A stretch of DNA of 64,000 nt from the NCBI GenBank assembly GCA_036268485.1, contig DATAUC010000091.1, positions 62,001 through 126,000 of the forward strand. The letters are read 5' to 3'. The DNA is from Bog-473 sp036268485. Lineage in GTDB: Bacteria > Actinomycetota > Acidimicrobiia > Acidimicrobiales > RAAP-2. The position numbers were made by a program, and so were the translations under genes. A model generated the notes under the pieces. That model searched no databases, was not told the origin of the DNA, and saw only the letters and a list, made by a program, of their open reading frames with translations. The first letter of the stretch is position 1; each line of letters opens with the position of its first letter. Shown here piece by piece: positions 10,101 to 18,147 of the stretch.

Positions 10101-12476
10101 GCTGGAACCCGAAGGGACTTCGATCACCGAGTCGGTGGGCCCGGAGACGACGTAGAGGTTCGGCGCGGGCGGCGGCGTCACCGTCACTGTGGTGCCGGTG
10201 CGAACCGTTGAGTCGATGGTCACTTCGGGAGACGCCAACGAGTTTCCGACGCTGTTGATGGCCTCGACAGTGAAGTAACTGGTGACGCCGTTGGTCAATC
10301 CAGTCACCGTCAGAGAGGTGCCGGTCACGGGGGACCCGGCCACAGGAGTGGTGGATTCGCCTCCTGCGCTGCTTCCCTCGTACACGTCGTAACCCGTGAT
10401 CGACACACCTCCGGTATTGACCGGCGCGGTCCACGACACGGTGGCACTGCCGGTGCCTCCGTTCACCACCGGGTTGGTCGGGGCATCGGGCAGAGTCGCG
10501 GTCACCGTGAAGGGTTCAGCGGCGCTGGTCGATGGGAGATCGGCAGCGTCGCCACCATAGACAGCGGTGATGTTCTGGATGCCCGCGAGGATGGTCGAAT
10601 CCGGGGAAAAATTGGCTTCGGAGACGTTCTGGTTGGCACCCGAGTCCGTCTCTAGCGTGGCCGTACCCAGGACGGTGGTCCCTGACTTGAACGTGACCGT
10701 GCCGGTCGGGGCGCCCCCTGTCGGTGTGGTCGTCACGGCAACGTCGTAGGACACGAAGTCGTTGTCGTCAGGGAAATAGCCGATCTGCGCGGTGTCCGGA
10801 TCAAAACTCACGCTCGTCGTCGTTGTGTACTGCGGCGTGGCTGAGGTCTGGAGCGAGGCATCAGAGAGCCCTGTTTCGTTAATCTCCTTGGCGGTGAAGT
10901 AGTAGGTCGTCCCGTTGGTCAAGTTGCTGACCGTCTTGGTGACTGTTGCGCCATTGCTGTCAGGAATTGGACTCGAGTTGACGAGAGTGGTGGCATGTCC
11001 CGAGCTCGTGCCTTGGTAGATGTTGATACCGGTCACATCGTCATCAGCCGGCTCAATATCGGGATTCACCGTGACCGTCACCGATCCATCACCGGCAACC
11101 GCTTTGACATTCGGGCTGTCCGGCCGGACACCCTCGGTCATCGAACCTGAGGATCCCGCGTCATCCCCCGAAGCGGCCGAGGTGGCGGTCACCGTCCAGT
11201 TGCCGCCATTGAGGCCATACGTCACCTGAGCGATGCCATTTGACGCCACGGTGCCCGTACCCATCTGCACCGTGGTGGTGCCCTGAGTGGCCGTGAAGGT
11301 GACGGTCGTGCCGACCGGGACGTTCTTCGTCGTAGCGCTGAAGACCGTGGCCACGAAGCCGTCTTGAGGATTGGCCGAAGCCGAGACGGTGGTGGTCGTT
11401 GTAAAACCGGCTGGGGTAAAGCTGACAGAAACGGAGGCAGGTCCGTTCACGTCGGTCGCCGCGCCGGAGTCCAGCGCCAGGTTCACTCCGTGGGCACTCG
11501 GCTCCACGTAGTCGCTTCCGCCGCCGCCGCCGCCGCTACCGTCTTCGCAACCGCCGCCGCCGCCGCCGCCGCCGTAATACCCGCCGCCACCACCGCCGCC
11601 GCCTGCGTTGGACGACAATATCGTGCAGAAGGCACCGCCGGTACCGCCCTGAATCGCTGAACCGTCGCCGCCGGGGTGGGCCGAATCTCCGCAGGCGCCA
11701 GGATCGGCGCAGCCTCCAACCGCGGGATTGAACGCAAGTTGTCCGCCCTTCCCGCCTGCCGTGGAAGTCCCAGGAGCCCCACCACCGGCGCCCTGGGGAT
11801 TGACGCCACCTGACGGAGAACCAAATGTTTCCCCGTTGCCGCCGGATGCTCCGGCATTCCCTCCCGTCGACCCCGCGCCGTCCGGGCCCGCGGAACCTGC
11901 GCCACCGCCACCCGCCGCGATCACCACTGGTGCAAAGTTCGTGCCGCATGACTGGCTACTCGTCACGAATGTGGCATATCCACCAGCGCCCTCTTCATCG
12001 GAAAATGGGCCACCGTCTCCGTTGGCCGCCGAAGCACCCCCAGCAAAGAGCCCGTAGTACAGGGACTCCCCTGGGGTCACAGGAACGGTGGCCGTGACTG
12101 TGCCGCCCAATCCGCCGTTTCCACCATTGTGGGAATCAGCGTGATTTTGGGCGCCACTTGAACCACCTTGACCAACAGCCGTGATCGTCACGGCTCCAAC
12201 GCCCGCCGGCACGGTGTATGCCGGTGGGGTGTCCGCGCCACGGTCGCTCAGGTTCGAGCTGGCCGATGTACACGAATAGGGGCCGCTTATATCTGTAGAG
12301 TCAAATTTTGTCGTCACCGGAAGCGGATCGGCGCTGGCGGTCTTGGTCGGAGTGATCACGGTCGCAACCGCGGTGGCGCTCAGAGCGATGACCGTGCTGG
12401 CCACCATTGCCCTCACTGCGTTCCCAAAGGTCATGCGCCTTGGGTCAGAACTAGAATTCGACCGCCATCTCGCCAT
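7113..12476 (-). CDS. Giant secreted multi-domain protein (Gly-rich, Fn3, Ig-like, NHL, MBG-like)
   Basis: A 1787-residue protein with a long signal peptide (hydrophobic stretch about 20-42, cut near TASADP). Domains in order: a glycine-rich region (about 90-340) with long G runs; an Ig-like module; a fibronectin III-like module; an Ig-like module of the PTGTVTF type; a second Fn3; an NHL-like beta-propeller stretch (about 760-1010) with repeated 'ALAVDAAGDVFVAD' type units; another Ig-like and Fn3; three Ig-like modules of the TPTGSVxWTLSGxGSPxCA type; then MBG-like modules to the end. No LPXTG motif or C-terminal membrane helix is seen, so it is probably released or held non-covalently. The start ATG 12476 has GAAGGA ten bases upstream. 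The role is likely adhesion or a surface layer; the function is unknown. Confidence 0.85.
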   Translation of the reverse strand: MARWRSNSSSDPRRMTFGNAVRAMVASTVIALSATAVATVITPTKTASADPLPVTTKFDSTDISGPYSCTSASSNLSDRGADTPPAYTVPAGVGAVTITAVGQGGSSGAQNHADSHNGGNGGLGGTVTATVPVTPGESLYYGLFAGGASAANGDGGPFSDEEGAGGYATFVTSSQSCGTNFAPVVIAAGGGGAGSAGPDGAGSTGGNAGASGGNGETFGSPSGGVNPQGAGGGAPGTSTAGGKGGQLAFNPAVGGCADPGACGDSAHPGGDGSAIQGGTGGAFCTILSSNAGGGGGGGGYYGGGGGGGGCEDGSGGGGGGSDYVEPSAHGVNLALDSGAATDVNGPASVSVSFTPAGFTTTTTVSASANPQDGFVATVFSATTKNVPVGTTVTFTATQGTTTVQMGTGTVASNGIAQVTYGLNGGNWTVTATSAASGDDAGSSGSMTEGVRPDSPNVKAVAGDGSVTVTVNPDIEPADDDVTGINIYQGTSSGHATTLVNSSPIPDSNGATVTKTVSNLTNGTTYYFTAKEINETGLSDASLQTSATPQYTTTTSVSFDPDTAQIGYFPDDNDFVSYDVAVTTTPTGGAPTGTVTFKSGTTVLGTATLETDSGANQNVSEANFSPDSTILAGIQNITAVYGGDAADLPSTSAAEPFTVTATLPDAPTNPVVNGGTGSATVSWTAPVNTGGVSITGYDVYEGSSAGGESTTPVAGSPVTGTSLTVTGLTNGVTSYFTVEAINSVGNSLASPEVTIDSTVRTGTTVTVTPPPAPNLYVVSGPTDSVIEVPSGSSTPKTLFQSLAGGFQYGATDGLGDLFLAGTKTFELLPDGSQNTVTTSGLTSGASSVAVDGFGDVFFGDSAHNRVVEEPAGGGTQITYAQLSAGVDPIALAVSPVGDLFIGTWSSQGSGGSVLEVPAGGGTPVTLASNFTAAAALAVDAAGDVFVADNTNFGVNNNNTNGRIIELPAQGGAQRILVSGIGAPTGVAVDAGGDLFYIKGNFGGSDTVQELSAGGTTSTVYSGFASTIALGVPTATASHGSSESLRATVEASPSGATPTGTVNFYQGAILLGTAALSGTEPDVATLSLGSLAAGTDSDITATYLGTSTISSSSSAPVSLTVTANVPGAPTNLKATTFDRGATITWSAPSSDGGSAITGYRVLESSTSGVFSVATTTPYPGGSLAGTTGPTTTTFTDSSLTDNFSNYFEIQALNAAGASVASTQIQVTPQIGPAVVVTDNAAGLSTGQNVTFTATIGANDSPTPTGTASWSLTGPGSPSCAQSTLNAGIATCIISNSQTGTYSATATYSGDIEWGPSSGTDSTSIGQASSTTTVTDNSSTLTVGGDLVYTAVVSGAGVTPTGSVVWTLSGRGSPSCATSILKSGVATCTLSGAQANSFYQATATYGGDTNYSGSTGSDKTAALSQQVSTTTVSDNSSGVFAGGSFTYTAVVSGAGVTPTGSVAWTLSGPGSPTCATSTLSAGVATCTLSGVLATSPYQATAAYSGDDTYLGSSGSDNTAAVTKGTLTITASSGTFTYGGTVPSITPGYSGFVNGDSKTSLTSAPTCGTMATSTSPVAGGPYGTSCTGAVDANYTIIYAPGSLTETKAAQSITFVDHPPTNATYGGTFTVSATSSSGQSVTFSTSTSSVCAVSGTTVTFTGVGTCTVIASQSGSANYLAAPQVTQGISVAKAPVTVVAAPVSIVRSILTVSVTFSATLTSQTTGKGISGQVVTFSDGPLATCSGTTNASGVATCTVSVLAVVALLFSPSFSAAYAGGTDYVASTTTGKVTL
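7916..8500 (-). repeat. Two near-identical Ig-like module repeats inside the giant secreted gene
   Basis: Two adjacent modules of roughly 90 codons share long stretches (for example SGAGVTPTGSV followed by WTLSG and SPxCATS, then GVATCTLSG). A third, more divergent copy with SWSLTGPGSPSCA lies at about 8500-8790. The high similarity of the first two suggests recent duplication or ongoing homogenisation of the modules. Confidence 0.7.
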
Positions 12477-12930
12477 TGTTCTCAGTCCTTCTGTTTGATC
12501 AAGCCATCATGTGATTGCTGGTCGCTCGCCCAGCGATTCCGTCAGTGAAGCGTGAGGCCGACCGACCCCCGGGTGCAGTCAGCCTTCAACCGGATGACCC
12601 GGGTCCAAAGTGCTACTGGCCTCTTCGAGCACTTTGAGAAGTTCGAGCGTGCCGCAGAACGTGACCTTCTCGCTGGTATCGACCTCGGCCGTGCCTTCGA
12701 ATTGACCTCTCGCGTTCCGGGCGAAGTCCAATGTCATACGCATCCTGAATGGATCCTCCGGTCAATAGGGGGTGCACCGAATGCATCTTGAGGAACCTCG
12801 GCCGAAAAGTCCCTAGGGTTGAACCCTAGGATTTGGCCTTCGTCCTCCCGGTCGGGACGGGATGGAGCTGAAGGCAACGCGTACAGGCAGATCAGGCACT
12901 ACTTCGGTGCCATTGATGGAGGCGGAATGG
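12477..12930. other. Gene-poor stretch between giant secreted gene and tRNA-Val
   Basis: About 450 bases in which I see no convincing gene. A plus-strand open frame at 12552-12791 (79 codons) has no ribosome site and no recognisable family pattern. The stretch must contain the promoter of the giant secreted gene, but no clear -35/-10 pair could be picked. It also holds the perfect inverted repeat at 12812-12830. Confidence 0.5.
12812..12830. promoter_or_regulatory. Perfect 9-bp inverted repeat (possible operator)
   Basis: The sequence reads CCTAGGGTT-G-AACCCTAGG: two perfect 9-base arms around one base, flanked on both sides by GGCC a few bases away. The short spacer favours a dimeric DNA-binding protein site over an RNA hairpin. 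It lies in the gap between the giant secreted gene, about 350 bases upstream of its start, and the tRNA gene. What binds it is unknown. Confidence 0.4.
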
Positions 12931-13004
12931 TGGGCGTTGAGGGACTCGAACCCCCGGCCTGCTGGTTGTAAACCAGCTGCTCTAACCAACTGAGCTAAAC
13001 GCCC
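12931..13004 (-). tRNA. tRNA-Val (anticodon UAC)
   Basis: Reading the minus strand gives a full cloverleaf. The acceptor stem GGGCGTT pairs with AACGCCC, the D arm contains TAGCTCAGTTGGTTAGAGC, the anticodon stem GCTGG/CCAGC holds the loop TTTACAA with anticodon TAC, and the T arm is GGGGG-TTCGAGT-CCCTC, in which the outermost T-stem bases do not pair perfectly. The discriminator base is A and no CCA is encoded. The anticodon UAC reads valine GUA/GUG codons. Confidence 0.93.
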
Positions 13005-13014
13005 GGAACCGAGA

Positions 13015-13042
13015 ACTCTATCTGCCGTTCGTTGGCCACCAA
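13015..13042 (-). promoter_or_regulatory. Promoter of tRNA-Val
   Basis: On the minus strand TTGGTG (13042-13037) and TAGAGT (13020-13015) are separated by 16 bases and lie ten bases before the tRNA 5' end, a good fit to a housekeeping sigma-factor promoter. This overlaps the region in front of the LuxR regulator, which runs the other way. Confidence 0.5.
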
Positions 13043-13166
13043 CGTGTACCCCAGCCTCCATCCTCATGAGGCTGCGCCGGTGTGGCGGCCCAATCCACAG
13101 GTGAGACCCAGAATCAAAAGACCCATGCCGCCTGCAAGTTGGCGGCGACGTATCGTGATCAACGCG

Positions 13167-15974
13167 ATGTCGACAGCTGCAAATGGTTCGAACAAGAGCC
13201 AAGTGAGCGATCGATCCCCTTTTGTGGGTCGATCGACTGAGCTGGCCGAGCTGCATGAGTTCACACTCGAAGTTCGGCGGGGACAGCCCTACCTGGTTCT
13301 CGTGGAGGGAAGCGCTGGCTTCGGAAAGTCAACGCTCATCCGCCACTTTCTCAATGACCTCAATGACCTCGATGACCTGAATGAGTGCATCGTGGTGCGC
13401 GCCGGCGCCAATGAAACCGAGATGTTGCTGCCGTTCGGCGTCATCAATCAACTTGTTGACAGTGCCGGAACACAGGCAACCGAGGGCCTCCCACTTTTGA
13501 CGACCATCAAATCGGCCGATCTCGATCCGTTGGCCGTGGGGGCCGAGTTCCTCGTTGCGATGGGCAATTTGCAGGTGGACCATCAGCTGGTTGTGGTCGT
13601 GGTTGAGGATCTCCATTGGATCGACATGCAGTCGGCCCAAGCTCTTCTCTTCGCATTTCGTCGAATGCAGCGAGATCGTGTCCTGGGCATTGTCTCTGCT
13701 CGCACCGCCGAGCTGGGCCGATTGGGAGACGGATGGAGTTCGATGATGGGTGGGGGTCACCGCTCCGGTCGCATCCACCTCGAAGGCCTCTCCCCCTTTG
13801 AGGTCGGTGAACTCGCTCGCTCTTTGGGTGTCTCCGGACTCACCGATCGTGCCGTGGCCCGACTCCATGAACATTCGGGTGGTAGCCCGCTCCACTGTCG
13901 TGCCCTTCTCGAAGAGCTCGATTCGGGGCGGATCAATCAGATGAGCACCGACCTTCCCGCGCCACGGGCTCTTTCTTCCATTGTTCTGCAACGAGTGTCT
14001 CTGCTCAGCCCAGCCGCACAAAAGCTCGCGATGGCAACCGCAGTGCTTGGGATGCAGTGTCCACCCGCGCTCGCCGCCGGTGTCGCCGGACTCTCCCCTT
14101 GGGTCAGCGCCTATGACGAACTCGTGGCATCTGGTCTGGTGTTCGAGGATGTCACCGGGTCGCCTCGGATGATGCATTTCTCCCACTCCCTTGTGCAACG
14201 GGCCATCTACGACGACCTCGGACCGTCAGTGCGACGAACGCTCCATCGACTCGCTGCTGGACTCACCGCGGGGCCGCCCAGCCTGCTCCACCGCGTCGGT
14301 GCCGCGGAAGGCTCTGACGAGACCTTGGCCCGTGACCTGGAGGTGGCCGCCCACCAGGCCGAGGTGGCTCACGCACCGGCACAGGCGGTGGCGTGGCTGA
14401 GGCGCGCCGCCGACGCCACAGCCGCATCATCCGAACGCGAGCGGCTGCTGCTCGACGCGCTTTTGTTGGCCATCAACAGCGGCGACTTTGTCGCGTCGGC
14501 CGGCCTGACCAGGGAGCTCGAGGACTTTGACCGCAGCCCCCGGAAGTCCGGCCTCCTGGGTCATCAGGCCATGGTTTCAGGCCAATTCGCCCTGGCCGAA
14601 ACACTCTTGACCGAGGCATGGCACACACCCGACATCCCGACCCAGGCCAATTACCGAGCCTCGGCCGCATCATCCATGGCCATGTATCTCCTTTTGATGG
14701 GCCGGTCTGAGGAAGCCGTGGAGTGGGGGGAACTAGCCGCGGCGACCGTGCATGATGACGTGGCTCTGACGCGCCACATTCAGAACTTTCTCTCTTTGAA
14801 TTTGGTGTTTTCCGGACGAGCAGATGAGGGCATGGCGGTGCTCGGTTCTGTGCCCGAAGCTCCGGCTGATGTCCCGATGGTCCTGACCAGCGCACTGGTC
14901 TTTCGCGGCATCGGGAAGCTGTTCCAGGATGACTTGGCGGGGGCGTACCGCGATCTCTCGACGGCGCGGACGCGCCATCTGGCGGGCCTCTCATTCAACT
15001 TCGATTCACACGGGCTGACATTCCTCGTGGACGTGGCTTACCGGGCCGGGGCCTGGGATGAGGCGTCGGTGCACGCAGACTTTGCCGTGTCGTTGGCCCA
15101 CGATGCTGACCGCCTCTGGGATTACGGCTTCGTCCATGCACACGCCGCGCTTGTGCCGGCGGCTCGGGGCGAGTGGGCGGTCGCCCAGGCCCATATTGAT
15201 GAAGCGTGGACGTGGGCCGACGGCTTCGGGGTTGGAATGCCGCTGGCGCTGACGACGACCGCCAAAGCCTCGATGTTGGCCGCGCAGCAACGCTGGGCCG
15301 ACGTATTGGTTGCGGTCGGACTCCTTCGATCATTCGGGCAACTCTCCACGTTGGGTCGCCCCGGCATCTACAACTGGCGACCCTTCGAGGTTGAGGCCCA
15401 GATCATGCTCGGTCAGCTGGACGATGCCGGCCGAACGCTGGAGGAATTCCGATCGGCCATTCCCGACTCGGGCCTTCAATCGGCCGAGATGGACTATTGG
15501 CGACTGAAGGGTCAGCTCGACGATGCCCGAGGCGACGTCGGAGAAGCGAACGAAGCATTTGGGCAGGCACTGCTCTTGGCTGCGACGGTCACGAATCCGT
15601 TCCAGATTGGGCAAGCCGAGCTGGCGGACGGGTGGCGGCTCATAGGACAGGGGCGGCATGACGAAGCAAAGGCCTCTCTGGAGACTGCGTTCAGGCGGTT
15701 CAGCGCGCTCAAAGCGATTCCGTATATGACCCGATGCGAAGCAGCCATGGCGAGCGTTGGTGCCCCGGTGCCAACCATTGCGCCGAATCCCTCGCTCGGA
15801 TTGACCCCCACCGAATTGGTGGTGGCTCGCCTTGTGGGAAACGGCGCTTCCAACCGAGATGTCGCAAGCGAGCTCTACGTCAGCGTCAAGGCCGTTGAGT
15901 TCCATCTGAGCAACATCTTCGACAAGCTGGACATCCGGTCGCGCCGAGACATCGCCGCCAGACTCGTCGTTTAG
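13167..15974 (+). CDS. Large LuxR-family transcriptional regulator with AAA-type ATPase (LAL/MalT-like)
   Basis: The N-terminal region has FVGRSTELAELHEF and the Walker A LVEGSAGFGKSTLIRHF, then a Walker B-like VVVVEDLHWID, typical of the ATPase in LAL/MalT-type regulators. The middle is helical and TPR-like. The C-terminus is a clear LuxR helix-turn-helix: LTPTELVVARLVGNGASNRD, then SVKAVEFHLSNIFDKL. It probably switches genes on a small-molecule or protein signal. An in-frame TTG exists at 13032, but it lies in the tRNA promoter; I prefer ATG 13167, which has TATCGT ten bases upstream and gives 935 residues. It converges on the SCO6745-family gene with a 4-base overlap of stops. Its target is unknown. 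Confidence 0.88.
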   Translation: MSTAANGSNKSQVSDRSPFVGRSTELAELHEFTLEVRRGQPYLVLVEGSAGFGKSTLIRHFLNDLNDLDDLNECIVVRAGANETEMLLPFGVINQLVDSAGTQATEGLPLLTTIKSADLDPLAVGAEFLVAMGNLQVDHQLVVVVVEDLHWIDMQSAQALLFAFRRMQRDRVLGIVSARTAELGRLGDGWSSMMGGGHRSGRIHLEGLSPFEVGELARSLGVSGLTDRAVARLHEHSGGSPLHCRALLEELDSGRINQMSTDLPAPRALSSIVLQRVSLLSPAAQKLAMATAVLGMQCPPALAAGVAGLSPWVSAYDELVASGLVFEDVTGSPRMMHFSHSLVQRAIYDDLGPSVRRTLHRLAAGLTAGPPSLLHRVGAAEGSDETLARDLEVAAHQAEVAHAPAQAVAWLRRAADATAASSERERLLLDALLLAINSGDFVASAGLTRELEDFDRSPRKSGLLGHQAMVSGQFALAETLLTEAWHTPDIPTQANYRASAASSMAMYLLLMGRSEEAVEWGELAAATVHDDVALTRHIQNFLSLNLVFSGRADEGMAVLGSVPEAPADVPMVLTSALVFRGIGKLFQDDLAGAYRDLSTARTRHLAGLSFNFDSHGLTFLVDVAYRAGAWDEASVHADFAVSLAHDADRLWDYGFVHAHAALVPAARGEWAVAQAHIDEAWTWADGFGVGMPLALTTTAKASMLAAQQRWADVLVAVGLLRSFGQLSTLGRPGIYNWRPFEVEAQIMLGQLDDAGRTLEEFRSAIPDSGLQSAEMDYWRLKGQLDDARGDVGEANEAFGQALLLAATVTNPFQIGQAELADGWRLIGQGRHDEAKASLETAFRRFSALKAIPYMTRCEAAMASVGAPVPTIAPNPSLGLTPTELVVARLVGNGASNRDVASELYVSVKAVEFHLSNIFDKLDIRSRRDIAARLVV
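13350..13385 (+). repeat. Four 9-base tandem units inside the LuxR-family gene
   Basis: Four consecutive nine-base units related to CTCAATGAC encode LND-LND-LDD-LNE just after the Walker A helix. The repeat keeps frame and could vary in copy number by slippage. Confidence 0.8.
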
Positions 15975-16813
15975 CGGAAGAGCACCTCGGAAAATGCTTT
16001 GCTCCAGGGGCGGACCAGCGTGCGCAGTTCAGCACAGCCCTCTTCGCCAAGCGCGGCGTAGGGGGCTGTGGCCAACGCGTCGGTCTGGTCCTCAATCTCC
16101 TGCCGCTGCGATGCACCCCATTCGGTGAAGGCCAGTTCGTCGCCCTCGACCAACCAGCCCCGGCTGCGCATCGATGTGACGGCGGCGTTCCAGGCATCGT
16201 CGGACCAGCCGCGGCTGGACTGCAAGACCTTGGCCGGCACGTCACCTGCCGCGGCATGGGTGATCAGCGCATCAATTCCGCCGAGCCCGTGCGTCAAGAG
16301 AAGTGCCACGTGCGCGTCACCCCGGTACTCCCGCAAGATTGATTGGGCGTGCCACAACATGAGGTGGGGTGCTTTGGGCCAGGCCATGTCGGCATGGCCG
16401 GCGCACAAGGGTCGGCCCTCGACGCGGTCGCTGGCATCTTCAGCCATGCCACGGGCCAACTCGGCCGCCCGTTCCATGTCCGATGATCCAACCGCTTCGT
16501 CGCCCAGTATCCGGCGCATGGCGCCGTCCACGGCACTCAATCGCGCCGCGATCACCGCTTCGGGCGAGGCCGCCGCCCACGCCTTGGGGATGGCCTTGTG
16601 CACCAGCTCCGGGTTGAAGTTGAAGAAGGTGGAAATGACCACTTCGGCGGTGACCGCGCCCATAGGTGCCGAGCGGGACGCGAAGTAGCCGTCCCGGCCG
16701 GTGATGCCCAGCGCGGCGTACGCCTCGGCCGCTTCGGGCACGAAGTAGATCATCCCGTGCAGCGGCTCCAGCGTGCGCCAGGTCTTGCGCGCCAACACTG
16801 CGTTCTCACTCAT
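15971..16813 (-). CDS. SCO6745-family protein
   Basis: A 280-residue protein matching the actinobacterial SCO6745 family: an N-terminal ARKTWRTLEPLHGMIYFVPEA, then YFASRSAPMGAVTAEVV and a FFNFNPELVHKAIPKAW segment, with a C-terminal winged-helix-like part (TSMRSRGWLVEGDELAFTE). The function of the family is not settled. A longer frame reaches 17077, but the true start is ATG 16813, which overlaps the stop of the upstream phosphatase gene (ATGA). So the two proteins are made together and may work together. Confidence 0.8.
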   Translation of the reverse strand: MSENAVLARKTWRTLEPLHGMIYFVPEAAEAYAALGITGRDGYFASRSAPMGAVTAEVVISTFFNFNPELVHKAIPKAWAAASPEAVIAARLSAVDGAMRRILGDEAVGSSDMERAAELARGMAEDASDRVEGRPLCAGHADMAWPKAPHLMLWHAQSILREYRGDAHVALLLTHGLGGIDALITHAAAGDVPAKVLQSSRGWSDDAWNAAVTSMRSRGWLVEGDELAFTEWGASQRQEIEDQTDALATAPYAALGEEGCAELRTLVRPWSKAFSEVLFR

Positions 16814-17550
16814 ACCCCGTCCTCCCCTAACAGTTGCTCCACCAATGCGGCCGTGCCGGCCACCACCGGGCGCCGGGTCGAATCGTCCCGGACGGCCAAG
16901 TCCGCCCCGTTGCGCTCCCCCACCGTGGCTCCGGCTTCGGTGCAGATGAGCATCCCACCCAGGTAGTCCCAGCCGAACAGGCTGCTGCGGCCCACCAGCA
17001 TGTAGGCATCGAGCGTCCCCTCGGCCACCTCGCAGAATTCCAACGCCGCCGCTCCCTGGGCCCGGAACTGGGCCCACCCGGGATGGCGACCGGGGAAGCC
17101 CGAGACCCCCACGATGGCCGACGAAAGTTCGGTGCAGGACGACGGCGTGATGAGCTGCCCGTCGCGCTCGGCGCCCCCGCCGCGCACGGCGGCATAGCGC
17201 ACGCCCGTGGCCTGGTTGACCACCAGCCCGACCAGCGGGCCCTCGGCATCGAGGACGCAGATGCTGGTGGCGTAGAAGGGGATGCCCCGGTAGGCGTTGG
17301 TGGAGCCGTCCACCGGATCGATGACGGCCAACAGCCCCGATGAGGCCTCGCCCGTCAGCCCCGATTCCTCCGAGAGCACCTGCAACCCGGCCCCGTGCAG
17401 GATGGGCAGGGCGGCGCCGTCAGCGGCCAGGTCCAAGAAGTACTGGCCCGGGCGGGTCCCGGCCGGGCCCCACTCCGCCAGGCCGTCGAGGGCACGCCGC
17501 ACGGCCTGCACCGCCTCGTCGAGAATTTGCAGCAGTCGGACGTCATCCAC
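16810..17550 (-). CDS. Inositol-monophosphatase-family phosphatase
   Basis: A 246-residue member of the IMPase/FBPase superfamily. The metal-binding signature AVIDPVDGSTNAYRG is at about 94-108, an upstream acidic VLSEESG is present, and the C-terminal FGWDYLGGMLICTEAGATVGE corresponds to the WDxAAGxLIVxEAGG motif. Candidate substrates are inositol monophosphate, PAP or histidinol phosphate; the sequence does not decide. In the first motif DPVDGSTN is complete, so catalysis is expected. The start is GTG 17550. It is coupled to the SCO6745-family gene. Confidence 0.85.
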   Translation of the reverse strand: MDDVRLLQILDEAVQAVRRALDGLAEWGPAGTRPGQYFLDLAADGAALPILHGAGLQVLSEESGLTGEASSGLLAVIDPVDGSTNAYRGIPFYATSICVLDAEGPLVGLVVNQATGVRYAAVRGGGAERDGQLITPSSCTELSSAIVGVSGFPGRHPGWAQFRAQGAAALEFCEVAEGTLDAYMLVGRSSLFGWDYLGGMLICTEAGATVGERNGADLAVRDDSTRRPVVAGTAALVEQLLGEDGV

Positions 17551-17588
17551 GAGTCACGCACCATACTGGCCATTAGGCTCCCCCATCT

Positions 17589-18146
17589 GTGGCAGCCATT
17601 GACGTCGCCGGGTACGTAGCGGATCTGAAGGACCACTCGGTCGATCACGGGTTTCACGTGCACGACGAGCGGCACTTCGTCGAGACGTATTCGCTCCGCC
17701 AGGTCTGGGAAGTGGACCTCCACCCCGAAGAGGGGTGCGGCGGACCGCTGGATCTCCATCTGGCGCTCGACGTGGATCCCCGGGTCCTCCTTTCGTTTGA
17801 GGACGCCGTGGTGCTCCTGACCGAGGAGGAAGAGCCGCCCGACGAGTTCCACTTCCCCCTGACCTTCACCTGGGCCCTGCCGCCGCTGCCCAGCGGTCCC
17901 GACCTCCTGCGGCTGGCCATTGACCTGGCCGGCGTCGGGGGTATCGAACTCCCGTTGGAAGTCTCCGCCATCGATTCCTTCGCCAACGCCACCGACGGCT
18001 CCGAGCGGCGCCTCAGCATCGTGGCCCGCCATCCGGTCTCGCTGGCTCGCGTCCTGGGCGGGGAAGAGCTCCTGTGCGATGTGTTCGACCGCGCCCTGGC
18101 CGTCAGCCGCTTCCTGCTCGAATCAGCCGACGGCTGGCTCGGCTGA
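17589..18146 (+). CDS. Conserved-looking protein of unknown function
   Basis: A 185-residue protein starting at GTG 17589. I do not recognise a family. It is acidic, with alternating hydrophobic beta-like segments (LDLHLALDVDPRVLLSFEDAVVLL) and no signal peptide or membrane helix. Its codon use looks normal for the region and it ends one base before the lipoprotein gene begins, which supports it as a real gene. It is divergent from the inositol-phosphatase-like gene, 38 bases away. Confidence 0.65.
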   Translation: MAAIDVAGYVADLKDHSVDHGFHVHDERHFVETYSLRQVWEVDLHPEEGCGGPLDLHLALDVDPRVLLSFEDAVVLLTEEEEPPDEFHFPLTFTWALPPLPSGPDLLRLAIDLAGVGGIELPLEVSAIDSFANATDGSERRLSIVARHPVSLARVLGGEELLCDVFDRALAVSRFLLESADGWLG

Positions 18147-18147
18147 C

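Noticed and set aside
11500..11620. Triplet (CCG)n run as a possible microsatellite of regulatory interest
   Set aside because: It codes for glycine runs in the secreted protein and has no sign of being a separate element.
12552..12791. Open frame of 79 codons on the plus strand
   Set aside because: No ribosome site, no recognisable pattern, and it lies where promoters must be.
12931..13004. tRNA-Val as an integration site of a mobile element
   Set aside because: No integrase, no repeat of the tRNA 3' end and no mobile genes lie near it.
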